A stretch of DNA of 64,000 bases from Apteryx mantelli (Eukaryota; Chordata; Aves; Apterygiformes; Apterygidae). The notes under the pieces are model-generated. The model saw only the letters and a program-made list of their open reading frames with translations. It was not told the DNA's origin and did no database searches. A program made the translations under genes and the position numbers. The stretch is from NCBI RefSeq assembly GCF_036417845.1, contig NC_089980.1:44328501-44392500 (forward strand). The letters run 5' to 3'. This document shows positions 41,691-55,520 of this stretch, one piece after another (the first letter of the stretch is position 1; each line of letters begins with the position of its first letter).

Positions 41691-44600
41691 ATCATTATTT
41701 ATACAAATCATTATGTGTTCAAAACAAACACTGAGTTCAAAACAAACTATGGGCAATTTAAACCACATTTCACAGAGAGAGTCTCAAAGATGTGATCTTT
41801 CTAAAGCCCAGAGGATGGACTGGAAGGGACTGGAGATAAGCTTCTCTAACCTCTCCAGTAACCTGGCCAGAACACCTAGTAATGGAAAAGCTGTAGCATA
41901 CACTCAAGACATATACTACCTTTTCATTGGGCCAGTCACTGTGTCTTACTGCCCAGCCACCTGAGCACAGAGTCAGTTAGCACCATCCTTAGGGCATGCA
42001 ACCTCCTGCCCGATGGTGGGCACAAGGGGCTCCACATGGAACTATGGCTGCTACAGGCATGTGGAACAGCCTGGAGAGTTTGCAAGGATAACAGGAACAT
42101 TTCTTCCCTCTCCCTCCCAGCTCCGCCAACCTCCAGACGCACACCCAGCAGCAGGCTAGAAAAAAAATCTGTTGTCTGTAGCATCACTTTGGGTCAGACA
42201 CACCAAGGTGCCCAGCCTCTTGCAGGGTTACAGCAGGAATTCGGGAACTAAGGAAAAGCTTGGTGACTATCTCTGCAGGTTTGATCAATAGTGCTTAGTC
42301 AGTATTCTTCATCCAAAGACCTTCCCCAGGAGCCTATCAACTCAGCAGGATGCTAGCTGGTCTCTCTGTCCTAGCTAGACAAGGACTGCTGTGCCTGAAC
42401 TGCAGCTGAACACTAGGGTCACTTGGAGAGTCTGAGCTGAGTTTCCTAGAGGAACGTATAAGGAGGAAGCATAACAACAAATATCAGGTTCCCAGTGTCT
42501 TCTCATCAGTGAACAAACTACCCTTTTGGGAAGATGAACTAGCCAGTTCAGATAGGGGAGCTCTGGGTTTTGGAAAGATTTGTCACCAGTCCTTTCCAGT
42601 CCATCCCCTGCTTTCTGGCATCAATCCCCACTGTCCTCTTGTGGTGCCATCACAGCACTTCATCCTGTTTCTGTCCCTACTACATGCACTTGCAGTTTCC
42701 CCATCTTCAAAGGTTGCTAACCCAGCAAAGAAAGAGTTAAACCAGTTGGCTTTAGCCAAATGGAAGTTGCAGGCCTCAGTACCTTGCTGTCTTCCACAGT
42801 CCAGAGGGAAAGAGACGGTTTAGAGACCTGAGGCCCTGGACATGGCTCTCTCCCCTTGTGAGGGGGGAGAACAACACACCACAGCTGCAGGCCTTCCTGG
42901 TGCTACAGCTCCTCACACCAGTCCCACGGAGGAGGCCAAAGCCTTCTCACCTAGGTGGAGCAAGGAAACCCCTGCCCTTCTTCACAGGCCAAGGGTGCCA
43001 GCAGCCTTTCCCAGAAGGCACCCTTCCCAGCAGGCTAGCCTTCATGTCTGCAGGATATACAGTTCACAGCCAGACGCATAACTGCAGCAGCCAACAGCTC
43101 TGAGAGCCTGCCCACTTGGGGACCAGCCAGCTCCAGAGTATGCACCCCCCACAATACAGTCCATATCATACCAATCTCTCAGGACACATCCACCACTGTC
43201 CCTCCACACCATGCTGTATGCACCCAGCCTACATTGCTCAGGGCCGGACTCGATCCTAAGTCTCCGTGGGCAGGGAGAACGCCTCCCAACGATGTGTGTA
43301 CAGGTACTGTCTTGCCCTTGTAGCCTGCTGCAGCAGCCCGAGTGCCTTGATGATGAGGCTGAGAGAACGAGGAAGCTGGGCGGAGGAAGCAGAGCCTCCC
43401 CCTGACCTATGCCGCTGGCTCTGATCCCTCCATGAGAAAAGAGGTCAGCTCTGGCATGATGCTCCTGGCAGCTGTGACTGGAAAATTGGCATAGACACGG
43501 CAAGCCCATCACAGAGCTGCTACCCCATTAACCCGCATACAGGCCCTGACTCAAGAGGGACCAGTTCCACCAGGCAGCGAGCAGCTCTGCTTGCGTCATG
43601 GTTACCTCCCTTGCTTTCCTCCAGAAGGGCAGAGTGCATTCCATGGACCTCGAACTACCCTGGTCCTTATGCTCAGCTGATGCCTTGGTCTCAAACAGCT
43701 GCTTCAAGGGATCTTCCCTCCCTGCTCCTCATGCTTCAAGTGGATGTTACCAGGGCAATGCACACATCAAGGGGAAAAACACACTGTAAAACACATGAGG
43801 AGCAGGACTGGTCCTGGAGGAAGCTGAGGTCTGGATGCAGTGTTTTAAGCAAAAGGCCAAGGAGGAAAGGAAGTGCTTGCAGTGAATACAGTGTTGTGGC
43901 TTAGCTGCACACTTCCTACTTAAGGGAAAGAAGTGTCCTCTGTCGATCCACAAGGGACAAGGGGACTTTTCCAGCAACAACCACCTCCTGCCCCAAGCAC
44001 ACACCTGATGCCCTGACTGTCCCCAAAGAGGCCCCTGTGCCTTCTCGGGAAGGTCTGTCAGCCTGTGAAGCATGCCACAGCAAGAAGAAGAGCCTGGTTC
44101 TAGTATTAGAAATCCTCCCCTGTGTAGCCTCAGGGTGGGCTGGAAAGGAGGGGCATCCAGCCCATCCTGTGGAGCAAAAAGAGCCAGGGAAGAACAGGGA
44201 GGATAAAACACTAGAGGTCTTGGGGAGATGCTCCATTTTGCTCTGGTTGCAAGTGCTGGAATTGGCTGAATGAGGCTTCAAGCAAGACAGTCATCTATAG
44301 AGATAAACTTAATACCACATACATTGCCATCACTCTCCAGCAAAGATAGCATGAGGACAGAAAAAGCAACCAGAATGGGGACAGTTAATAGGGCTTTGCA
44401 AAGTTTTCTGTCCAGATCCCACTGGGAGTCGCTTTGCCTGGCTCTGGAGAAGGAACCTGGCTGCTTCCTTACATCCACGCAGCAATGGCTCTCTTAAGAG
44501 AGTTCCCTGGAAGCAGGAGTTGCCTGCGATCATGCAGGCTGTGCTGTTCCAGGACAGGAACACAGGCAAAGGAGCCTGGCTTGTGCTCTCCTGCTTGTGG

Positions 44601-47600
44601 GCTCTAGGGCAGGGGAGCGCACCTCTGCCTGCCCTGGGACGCTAATGTCAGCTCAGGTTCCTGCTCATCAAGACCCAGGGCACAGTTAGTGGAAAGCTGT
44701 CACAAGGCCAGGGTGGGGGGAACTAGCCACTGGCATCCAAGTCCTTCACTGACCTCAAGCATGGGTTCCCACTGCAGCACACAGACTGTAGGTTCCCAAG
44801 GAAGGAGTAACAGAGCAGGACATTGAACCAGGTCCCACCCAAGCCCCGGAGCCTTCCTCTTCTGCACATTTAATGCCGACTTCCACTAAACAGCAAGAAC
44901 GATGCAGAAATACTTGCCAAAAGGCATCTTAAGCTCTTATTCAGCAATATCAAACACCATCCCCCTTTCTACAAGCAGCAGGAGGAAGGGAGGAGCAGAG
45001 TTCCCCTTATTTCCCCCCATCCCCAAGGGAAGCCTGCTCTGCACCAGAAGCCTCTATGTTCCTAGCACAACTAGCCTGTTCACACTACCCCAAATTTCTA
45101 TCCACACATCAAGAACAGAGATATTCCCTGGCAGGCTACAGGCCAGGCCAACAGGCCTAGAACATACTCCATGAATATGTATGCCAGTTACTGCTGACAT
45201 TAGTCACCTCAGGGTCTCCTGCTCAGAGCAGGAAACATCACAAGCATTGCTGGTGGCACTTCCAAGCAGAAGCTGCTAAGACATATCCTGCAGGGCACTT
45301 ACTATTTGCTGAGCCTTTCAGCGAGGCACACTAAAGAACATTGTAACTGGGTGGACAGAGGGAAACAAACACTGCGATGCAGCCTCCAGCGCTAAGTCCT
45401 GCCTTCTGAGCAGCCCTGCAAAAACACAGCCTTGGGAACTATCCCTTTCAAGGTGCCTGTGTGCTCCCCTGAGAGGGCGGCAGCGGGGAGAAAAGGTCTT
45501 GGCAGATGGAGCATAGCTCCTCTCCTTGCCTTCATCCTTCGCGTGCAGGTGAAGCGCAGTCAACTGGTTTTCCTCCTTCCTGCCCACAGGAAGGCAAGGA
45601 CGAGCACCTGCTCTGAAGCCAAGTAAGTCTCCAAGCTCCTGTACACGCATTGAAATGCTATGCAGCTCTGCAAAGGGAAAGCAAAAGGGAGGCAGGGGGA
45701 GGGATGGGAAAGCCTGGATGAATTCCTTGGCCCTTGCAGTCTGAGACACAGTTGTGAAGAGCTGGGGGAGAGAAAGCTCATCAAGATGTTCACAGAGTCA
45801 TTTTGCATTCTAGGCAGGGGGACTGACATCAGGCAGAGACCAGACGGACTCTTACAGGGCAGTGGACAATGAGCTGCTTGTCATGGAGACTGCCCACCCC
45901 ACGCTGAACTCCTCTGTGGCAGAGCACAGCCTAGGCATGCAATAAAATTAGCAATCTAGGCTCTCCCAAATGGAGCATTTCCCATTCTCCTCAGCAGCTC
46001 ATCCTGGAGTCTCTGCCCCTCACACTCAACATTTGCATCCTCTGCCAAACCTCTGGCAAGAGGAGCAGAAAAAAAAGGAGGGGGGGGAGAAGGAAGAGAG
46101 AAAAAAAAAAACCCTCAGCTGGGACTCAGGCAGAAATAATGCAGGAGCTGGACAGCTGGGTTACACGTACAGAGGCATTGACACAGGCAAGTGTCTAGCT
46201 GTGTTCCTCCAGCCACACCACTGATGTCAGTCAGACATGAGAAAGTGGTCCGAGAAATGCTTAGAGAGAAAATATAAAGCAATAAAGCATATGCCTGCAA
46301 AAGCAGCCAGAAAGATGTAAGCATTCATTTATTTTCTCATCGGTAAACTTTATTAAACACATCTGTAATTAGAAAAATGAGATCGTGCTCTCGTAGAACC
46401 TTATGTGTTTACTGAAATGTGACATTCTCATGACAGGCTGGGGGAGATGGAGACAGCTAGATACCAGCAGGACTGTGGGTTAAGATACTGTAGATTTCAA
46501 GATCAGAAAACCAAAACCTGAGAGACCTTTAGGACACAATGCTCAGGGAGATGAGGTGCAGTTCGGTTATCTGCCCCAGAGGGTGCCAGGAGCATAGGTT
46601 ATACCTTGGAGACCTGCTTCCTCTCATGATCTGGCACCCACATGGTCTCCCAAGTGCCGTGGGTGATCCACGCTGTGACACCACGCACCTCCTGTTGGGC
46701 TCAGCCAAGGAGTTTGTGCCTGAGTCCCTGACTGCCAGGACAGTACAGACTTGCCTGCACTGGGGAGCCAGGGACTCTCTTGGGAGGAGGGTTTCAGCTC
46801 TCAGAGATCTGTGAAGAAAAGCCACTGCTCCCGATATGCTCTCTGCCTGTGTGCCAAAGCACTAGGCAGCACACAATGCCTGGAAAGCATAAACATGCCC
46901 AGACTGACATGGCTTCCCCAGTCCTACACTGCTCAGATTCACTCAGAAGACCCTGGAGGCATGCAATACGGCAGCTGCCCATCCTATTTCTTCTGCACAT
47001 CAGGCCTGGTGGTGAACCACATGCTCATGCAGTGGTCCAGCATGCACCAACAGAGACCCAAGCTCAGCCCTTCACTGGCTAACGATGCCATCACACAACT
47101 CCCCCCTCTCTCCAGCTGGCTATGAACACCAAGCCTTGGGTCACCCAACCAACTGCACCATTGTCAAAATGCAGCAGCTGGCACCTAGGGTTGAGGGCGC
47201 CTTTTCACTCACCAACCTGCACCATCTAGTTCAGCAGAGCTCTGTACAGTGCAAACTGCTTGAAGCAAGAACAGTCCAAGGAAAGATCAGTCCAACCCTC
47301 TCAGCACCTGGTGAAAAGCCTTACAAACGATGAGAAGGAGAAGGCTTATGAATTAGCACAAAGCCTCTCACACAGTACAGCAGCAAAGAAAAGTAGCAAA
47401 TAGCATTCTAGCTGCAGGCAGAGCAGTGGAAAGGCTGTCCTGTGCCATACCTCAAACCTGGCACAGTTTTTGGGCAGCTGAAGGCCTGAGAAGTGCTGAT
47501 GTGCTCAGTGCAGTGAGGAGGAACACAGTCTGCAGGCCCAGAGAAAAAGCAACAAGCAGAAAATGCACTTTAAGCAAGCCTGGACAAAGCACTAAAGAAC

Positions 47601-47886
47601 ATTCAAGAGGGATTAGTTCAGTATTAATTAAGAAGGAGGACCCAGCAAAGGTCCACACCTCTCTGTCTCCTCTGCATCCCTCCAGCCTACATACAAACTT
47701 CCCTGCATGCTTCATCTCTTGTATAAGCCAATCAAGCAGTCTCTTCTTGCAGACACTGATCCACAGCTTTGATCAGGCAGGCTCAAATTCTTCAAAGCAA
47801 AAATTAAATGCATCCTTGTCCTGGGTCCAAAGTCTTTCCAGCTGGCTTTGCATCAGGCCTCAGATATCTATTAGCAAAGCGCAAAC

Positions 47887-47906
47887 TTTTTTTTTTTTTT
47901 TTTTTT
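47887..47906. repeat. T20 homopolymer
   Basis: An uninterrupted run of 20 T. Confidence 0.95.
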
Positions 47907-48447
47907 GAGTACCAGTTCCCACCATCAGCACCAGTGTTGGCAGGTACTGTAACTGCCATGGCCAGCTCCTGGCTCTGTGCTGCTGCTCTGTGCACTGCTT
48001 TGCAGTGGTTTGCATATCGCTAGTGGTATATGTCTCGCTGCTTAGGAACCCCTGGTCCTGCTCACAGTACAGCTGTAAGAGCTGTAAGCAAAGCCAACCA
48101 TGCAGGTGACTCATCTGCACTGGGATAGTGCCTGGCAGGGATAGAAACAGATTGTAACAGCAGGGAGCATTTGGCTCTGCAATGAACCTGGGTTTGATTT
48201 TCTCCTAAAGGCAACCAAGATCTATAGAACTCATCAGCAAAGTGAGAAGGAAGCATGATTTCCCCACCCAAAAAGAGGAGGGAAACTCATCCTTGTACTT
48301 TGTCCTGAACCTGCTGGAGGGTGATCCTAAAGGGACACGGACATTTCAGAGATCCTTGCTTACTTTCTGGAGCTCAGTACTAGACTGTTCCTTTGTTTCA
48401 AGGACATGACCAGGGATGTTTGAAGAACTCCTTCCCCTGGAGAGGAG

Positions 48448-48466
48448 AAAAAAAAAAAAAAAAAAA
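48448..48466. repeat. A19 homopolymer
   Basis: An uninterrupted run of 19 A. Confidence 0.95.
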
Positions 48467-49599
48467 GAAAATTTCACTCTTCAGGCTAGGGAATTTCAGC
48501 CTGAGGGAGATCTTCAAGTTTCAGGTGAAACCCGATCATTTTCCTTCTACAACTTCATCCTGATAGTCCTCCCCAGACCACACTAATTAATCCCTCTCTT
48601 TCCTTGGAGCCTATTTTCTCAGCCATGATTTTCAATGCAGAGAGGAGATTTTGGATGATAACTTTCATTAGGATCAGGAGAGCTTTTAATTTCATGACTC
48701 TCTGTCCCTTTCAAGATGTCCTGACCACCCAGGATAGTCGTCTACAAAACCTTGCCTCTGAGCATCAGCAAAGCCCTTCAGACTGCCTTCACCCACTGGA
48801 AACCATTGTCTTGCCAGGCAGTATGGATTTAGCTCCAGACAACTAGGTCTTGTTTATTCCTTTTTGCAGGAACTCCCTCCAACCTGTCACTAACACTGTC
48901 TAGTCACATGGTGCCCTGAACATCAGGCACCATGCCAAGAAAGGCTGCACCAGCGCTGTACCATGGCTTGAAACGCCGGCATGCCACGATTTGTGCTCCA
49001 TCATCTCACAGCCAACCAGTCTGCCGTCAGCCTAACAGCCCTTCAGTCTCTCTGCTGCTCTGGGTTTCCCTCCTGTTTTACACATTGCTGTCCTCCAACT
49101 CAAGTTTCCATGTCCCTCTGGATTTGGTACTCCTGGGTGTTTGCAACAACTGTTGGTTTAGCAGCCCTCGGCAAAGGGCGGATGTCCCTGCCCGGTCATC
49201 AGGGAATCACTGACAGTATCTCCCAGGGAGGTGGTATAGCACAGCAGCACCCATGCAACACCATGCTATGGCTTTGCTACTAGGAAGGTAGGCTTGGATA
49301 ACAAAACAGGCCTTGTAGTCACTATCCCACCCCAAGGAACCAAGGCAGACCTGGCATTTGGCATTGCTAGACCATTTATGAGGTGTCAGGGCTGTCCCCA
49401 GTCCCAGCTGCCCTCATCTTGCTTGCCTTGTGGCAAACACTAGAGCCTCAACTCTACCTTGACACTCCCGGAGTCCCATCCACACGTCCCATCCTGTCTG
49501 CAGCAAGGGTCTGTCTCTTCCTTCACCATCAAGACAAAGTCCAAACTATTCACTAATTTTCCATGCGGGATCTGTCAGTCAGCTCTCAGTCTGCATGGC

Positions 49600-50130
49600 A
49601 GTGTCACAGCCAACCTGATTTGCATTAAATTTTGAGTGCAAGATTTCATGAGTCACCAAATCAAACACTTTAGTTCCAAATATACCTACCTGTCACATTC
49701 CCTTCAAGCTCTCAGGCTGCAAATCTATCAGAAAGCAATCAAGTTTGTCTGCCAGCCTGTATTTTATAGCTTGTAAACAAATAGTGCTTACTGCTTGGCT
49801 TCCCTTGTATCCTGTAAGCATACGCTGATATTTATCTTTCATTTGTTATATCACTTAAGTTTAGTGGTGAGACTAATGAGGTACTGGATTTCACATTGTA
49901 GATTCTGTGGAGCAGTGGCCACCTCACAACTAAGCCCTAGTTGTGAACTCTTCAGTGCTCTGGTTATATGAATAAGTCCCAGAAAACAGGGCCTCCTCAT
50001 CTATCACCCAACACCCCAGCAGTAGCACTTCTACCCATTCTTGATAGATGTTTGCCAACCCCACAGATGGAGACTCCACCATCTCCCAACACCAGTGGTT
50101 TTCAGCTTCTGGTTTATGGATCCTAATAGC
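49600..50130 (-). mobile_element. Old CR1/L3-like LINE fragment, antisense
   Basis: The blocks CACCAAATCAAACACTTTAG, then AGCAATCAAGTTTGTCTGCC and, near 50063, CCCACAGATGGAGACTCCAC match in order the reverse complement of old CR1/L3 3' regions. It is strongly diverged. Confidence 0.5.
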
Positions 50131-53100
50131 TTATGCGCTGCTCCTCAGGGGATTGCCTTCTTAGTTCCCTCTTGCATGCTTATCACCTGTGCTTACATTA
50201 TTTGCACAAGGGTCTACCCCAGGTTGGCTCTCCCATACTTCATTCATTCATCAAGAGTGACTATACAGGATCTTTACTACACAAATACCACTTCAGCTTT
50301 TGAGTATTGTAAAGAACTGTTCAGGTGCGTCACAGCTGGCTTGGCTGAAACATGAACCAATCCTTCCTGATGACCTTTAATTGCTCTGAATTTTTCATGT
50401 TTCTCTCCATTTCTTAAGTGACCAAACACCATCTTGTCAGTTTTACACAGACACACATTTTAAGGAGGAGCTTTGCACCTCTCCCAGCTTTCATCCCTTT
50501 TCCCCTTGTTTAGCAGAAAGCTAATCTCATTTTAGAGCTTCTTGTTTATGTCCAGTCTTAATCCTCTTGTGCATACAGGGGTATTAACATATTTGCCTTG
50601 CCTCATGCTTCATATCTGTCCCCTACCAGCTTTCACAGTCTGTGTATTCTCATCTCCACCCAACTTTTCTTCTTGAATGCAGAATCTTGCTCATGAAACC
50701 AGGTTTTTGAGTTATTCTCTCAAGGTCACATTGACTGTTTCCTCCTCCTCATGTCTGCATGACAAGAATCTTTACCTTCTTGAAGCACAGCCCTCAAATA
50801 CACTGGGCAGGACTATAAACCCTTACCTATACACTTCTCAGCACTTCCCACTAAGGAAATCCTTGGTGATGTAAATCACCAAGCAGTGTCAGGGAACCTC
50901 TCTCAGAGTTGTCAAAGCCACCTCTCAGGGCTCTGCAGCTGGTTCCTCTGCAGGAGCTGGAGAGATATCCTATTGCATCAGCCCTGGGAGCATCCCCACT
51001 CTGCAGGACGCAAGCAGCTCAGAGAGGTCAGTGGGAGATAAGCTTCCCTCTCACCCTGCCCTCCTGTTCTAAGCACTGACAACACTCAGTGCAGGGCTGG
51101 GGAAGCATCTCTTGGATGGTACTGCAGAAAAGCTTCATAACCATGCTTTTTAGCAGCTGCTCCACAGAGACTCAAGAAAATTGAAACCCCGCATCAATTC
51201 AAGAACCATGGCAAAAGGGGCATGCAGGCTGCTTACATCATCATCCCTGGAAATGACACTTAGCAGTGAAGAGAAAACCCTCCCCCCCCCCCCCCCCCCC
51301 CATATCAGGAGGTGAGGAAGTTTGGCACTAGCAGGGAAGGGCTCCCTGTTCACACAGAGGTCAGCACTCCTGCCTCACACTTGCTCCACCAGCAGGAAGC
51401 ACATGGGAAGGAGAAAGAGGAAGCTGGGAGGGAAATCTGTGGGCTCTGAGGTGCAGCTAACTGCAGGGGTAAGCAGCCAGGACACTGCATGACCTGCCAC
51501 AGAAGCTATTTCTCCAAGTCAGTGAGAACAGCTACTTCAAAACCTGACACCTGCACCTTTCCCATAACAAACAGGCAAATCCCTTTCTAAGGCCCTTAGA
51601 TATAGACAAGCAGTCTGCAGCTCCAAGTATTTGCAGTTTGCAGGCAGGGGATGTTCACACCTTTTCTTCACCTTCCTTAGTGTGCCTGTAGAGCAGTGTT
51701 TGCCTTGCAGGGTCAGTCTACAAAGTACCTGTGACACAGGCAAGAAACAGATAAAAGGTCAACATAACCACAGCCCTGAAGTATAGAGTCCAGCTCTCTC
51801 GATGACTCCCGAGAGGAGGTTCAGCAGCCAAAGCAGGAGGAGGAAAGTAGTCAATTGTTTCTGAAGGGCAGCCGACATCAGCAAAGGGTTCTCTCAGCCA
51901 GAGGTCAGGAAGCAGCCAACAAGCCAGGACAGTTGCAGAGGAGCATCTATGAACCGGCACCCTGCGGCAGCTGGGGAAAGACTAAGAGGAGCCAGAGCTC
52001 CAGCAGCAACAGTGCTGCCCAACTTGCAGCACAGCACAAGGGCTGACACAACCTGCTGGTACAACCAAGAGCAGGAGGGCAACCTCAAGTGCAAGGATGT
52101 CCAAGCTAGGATACTGTTGTGCTGGAAAAAACATGACTTTAGAGTGGACCATTTCCCTCATGTACTCCACACCAGCAGCTACTCCACTCTAACACGGAAG
52201 ATGGAGAGCGAGAGAAGTTGCACAGCCCATGGGCATGTGCTGCAAGATAACAAGTTTGAGCTCTGCGAGGAACTGAATAAATAATGAAGGTCATAGCTGA
52301 GCGAGAGGGACATCAAACAGCCTTGAGACTGCCCCTGTTCTCAAGCCCTCATCCACACTGCTACAGACAGAACTGCTGGACCCTGCATGGGGTATCAGAG
52401 CAGAGACGCTCCCTCCCTTTTCTGCAGACTGTTAGTCCTGACAATGCTCAATAGCACTACAGATAGGGAATTGCTCCCCAATATCTTTTGCCTGCTGGGA
52501 AGTCTGAGGCTGGAATACCTCATTATTATTATTTGAGGAGTTTTCAGGGTAGATCTGCTTATCTTTGACTGCCGAGGCAAGGGTCTATATCATGCAAGAT
52601 TACTTGCATGCACTAGGCTGGGGACTTCAGGCCCTGTGCCAGCCACCAGCACTTGAGAGATGCTGACTGGGCTGTTCTTTTCAGTGGTCTCTCTCCACCC
52701 TGCAGCGCTTGGCAAGAGGAGCTGGGCCTGGCTTGGGAACGCAAGGAACAAAGCATCGGTCTGGCTCTACGCACAGAGATGACAGCATTCAGTCAAGACC
52801 AGGAACACAGAAGTGGTACTTCAAGGCAAGCAGCCTGGCTCCCAGACGTGCAGATAAAGGTGTGCAAGATAAAGTGGCTGCTTAGAGTTGAAGGAGGGCA
52901 CTGAATTTTAGGCAAGACGCAGCAATACAAGTTTCAGGTCAACCGGACTTCCATTTCATTGTTAGGATAAACAAAGAAATAGCACTTATAATTGGGCAAA
53001 GCCACTCTGAGTCGCTGTGCTTACCTGTGGAGCACAGCTCCACAAGAGCAAATATCAAACCCATGAAAATTTGGCAAAGACTGGCAGTTGGTAACCTGGG

Positions 53101-55320
53101 CTTCTCTTGCCTGCAGTCCCAGGCTGAAACCAGGGTGAGCAGTGGGCTCTAACCTATGAGGAACACTGAGGTCCCAACTCGACTTGAAGAAGATGGCTTT
53201 GAGATCACACCAGAAGAAACACTGAGCACATCAAATACTGTGTGCCAAGGGTTGCCAGAGGTGAAGTTAGGAAGAGCCCTTCTGCCTCTCCACCCCACAT
53301 GGGTCAGCATTGCACAGAACAGTGGATACCAGGCATCTGGCAGCACCTCAGATTGTGCCTTCCAGGGAGGGGATGCCAGGTGACTGGAGCACACACTGGG
53401 CTCTGCTCCACCAGGCTGCTATCTCAAAAGGAGAACAGCAGCAAGTGCTTTCCATGGGCTTGAGTCAGTCTTGTCCTTGGAAAACACCAGTGCTAAGCCC
53501 AAGAGTATCGAAGCATCATGCTTGGAGCTGTCATAAGACAGCCTGGGCACCTGGAAGCTGCTTCCCATGGAAAGCGCTGCCCTAAACAGAATGCAACTCC
53601 AGTCAGACAGTTCCCCACTTATTTGCAGACACAGCCCCAAGAGGGACCACGCTCAGAAGAACTGCACTGCTCCCGCTGCCTCTTCTGCCACGCTCAACCT
53701 GTTCATCGCTCTGAACATCTACTTTAAGGCCTGGGGAAAGGAGCAGGTGGGAAGGGACAACAGAACTCAAAGCAACACCCTGACCAAATCACAGTGAATT
53801 TCTGGGCGCTCCTAGCACAAGGCCTAAGGAGCAAATACCCACTAACAGAGCTTGAACCTGATGCTTACATGTAAATGGGAGCCAAAACCCCACCACTTAT
53901 TTGACTATGTTTTCAGATTTCACCATTCCCTCCCAAAAAGCTCCCTCATATTCTCTGCTTCTACAGACTTCTAATGCCGAAAGGAAACAGCATGACTGCA
54001 CTGATAGCTGGGATGCAAACCCAAGTCTGGGGCAATCTCAGTTCTGACCCTGTGCCTCTGTCCTTGCATAAAGCTCTGGAGTGCAAAAGTTACTCAGTAC
54101 CCATGACCCTAACCCTCTCCTGTACGTGGATACAGCATGCTGTACAACACTGGCAGGATGCAGGAAGGTGTGCTGTAGGCTTCCACCACAAAAAACACAA
54201 AACCACCCCACAAAAAAACCCACAAACAAACAAACACCAACCACACACACACACCCTGGCTGTTTCCCTCAAGTGGAAGTGGCATCTGGCTGTATGGACA
54301 GATCTGAAGCACAGCATCACAGAGGTGGGCAGAAGGGGCAGTACACCCAAATAAAGAGTAGCCAAATAAAGAGTGGACCCCAAAGACAACCAGGAGCCCT
54401 TTCAGACAGCAAATCTGTTCTTCGCTGGTTCACACACCAAAGAGGGTAAATATAGTGGTCCATATCTCATTTCTGGATCTGGTGTGTCATGGTAACATGT
54501 CATGTCACGGTAATACACCACATGTATTACATGAAATGGTAACTCACCTGCCAAAGCTGTGGCTGAGGCCTGCAATATATCATGACATAGAAGAGCAAGA
54601 AATTCCTCCAGAATTTTCACTGTAGGAGAGAAGTGTGCCCAGCCTTCTCAGACATATCACAGGACCAAGACTATAAAAAAACTATTAGTAGACTATGGCA
54701 TTTTGAGATATTAATTACTAATTAATAACTCAGATGGGGTTACTGCTTAATATTTCTCCCAATGGAAATCTAGCTTTGGCAGTGGTATGGACTAGTGCTT
54801 GTTAAGATAGTCATTCAAGGATCTTCATGCAAAAGAAATCACCTCTGCTCTAAAAAGCTCCTAAGTACATACTTATCTTGAAATGCTCTCATTGAAGTCA
54901 TCAGGTCTTAAGTATATGGCTAAATTAAAGTGTTTGCCTAAAAAGGGACAGGCTCGAGCACTGTTCTCTGCCTTCCCTGCATCAAGCACCAAATGTTTTC
55001 CAGGCCCATTCTCTGAACACTTTAAGTGTACTATCAGCTCCGCCTCAGCTGACCATCTCAGAGCAGAGGCAGCAAAGATCAAGTAGCCTAACCAGAACTT
55101 CTCTGTGGTGATGAATAATAGGTTCCCGTGGTACATTTTATATTGAGTGGTTAAACAATGATCCTAGACTGGAAAGCTTCCTTCTCTTCATGGGGAAATG
55201 GCTCCAGCAGACTCTCAAAGCATGTCCTTTCTCCTGTTTTTGTTTCTTAATTTCATAACTCCCATTCCTGGTGACCCCTCCCAAAACACTGCTCCCCCTC
55301 CTCATTCTTCAATCCCTTGC
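50131..55320. other. Non-coding stretch, nothing recognised apart from a C20 run
   Basis: C20 lies at 51282-51301, a short CA run near 54241-54253, and a TAAT-rich patch at 54711-54728. No gene or transposon is identified. Confidence 0.55.
51282..51301. repeat. C20 homopolymer
   Basis: An uninterrupted run of 20 C; likely difficult to sequence, so the length may be inexact. Confidence 0.9.
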
Positions 55321-55329
55321 TGTCAGGAG

Positions 55330-55520
55330 ACATCTCACACACTTGTGTCTCTGCTCTCCTGAAGTCAAGCTCTGCACATCTGTCATTTTTTCAAGCACAC
55401 CTTTTCAGCCTCTGATTGTTTTCATGGCTGCCCTCCAAAGTCCCTTCGCTCAGTATCTTTCTGGCAATGTTATGCCAAAAACCCCAAGCATGGATACAGT
55501 CAGAACCACAGAGAGAAAGG
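55330..55520 (-). mobile_element. Possible CR1 fragment, antisense
   Basis: CATGGCTGCCCTCCAAAGTC, then CAGTATCTTTCTGGCAATG and CCCCAAGCATGGATACAGTC resemble the CR1 antisense order (CTCTGGACTTTCTC, then a mismatch-rich CAGAACTGGACACAGT). The match is weak. Confidence 0.35.

Larger units (their letters stand above)
41691..49590. other. Non-coding stretch, nothing recognised apart from T20 and A19 runs
   Basis: Open frames here (for example minus 43042-43512 and 43747-44211) have no family signature and no splice partners. T20 lies at 47887-47906 and A19 at 48448-48466. An AT-rich, repeat-free patch lies at about 46320-46430. Confidence 0.55.

Noticed and set aside
43042..44211. Two minus-strand open frames of about 155 codons upstream of TMEM63B
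   Set aside because: No family signature, no CpG island and no splice partners. They are ordinary chance frames in non-coding DNA.
47887..48466. T20 and A19 runs 0.56 kb apart as possible ends of a retrocopied gene
   Set aside because: The sequence between them has no coding similarity that I recognise, and I see no convincing target-site duplication. Independent homopolymers are simpler.
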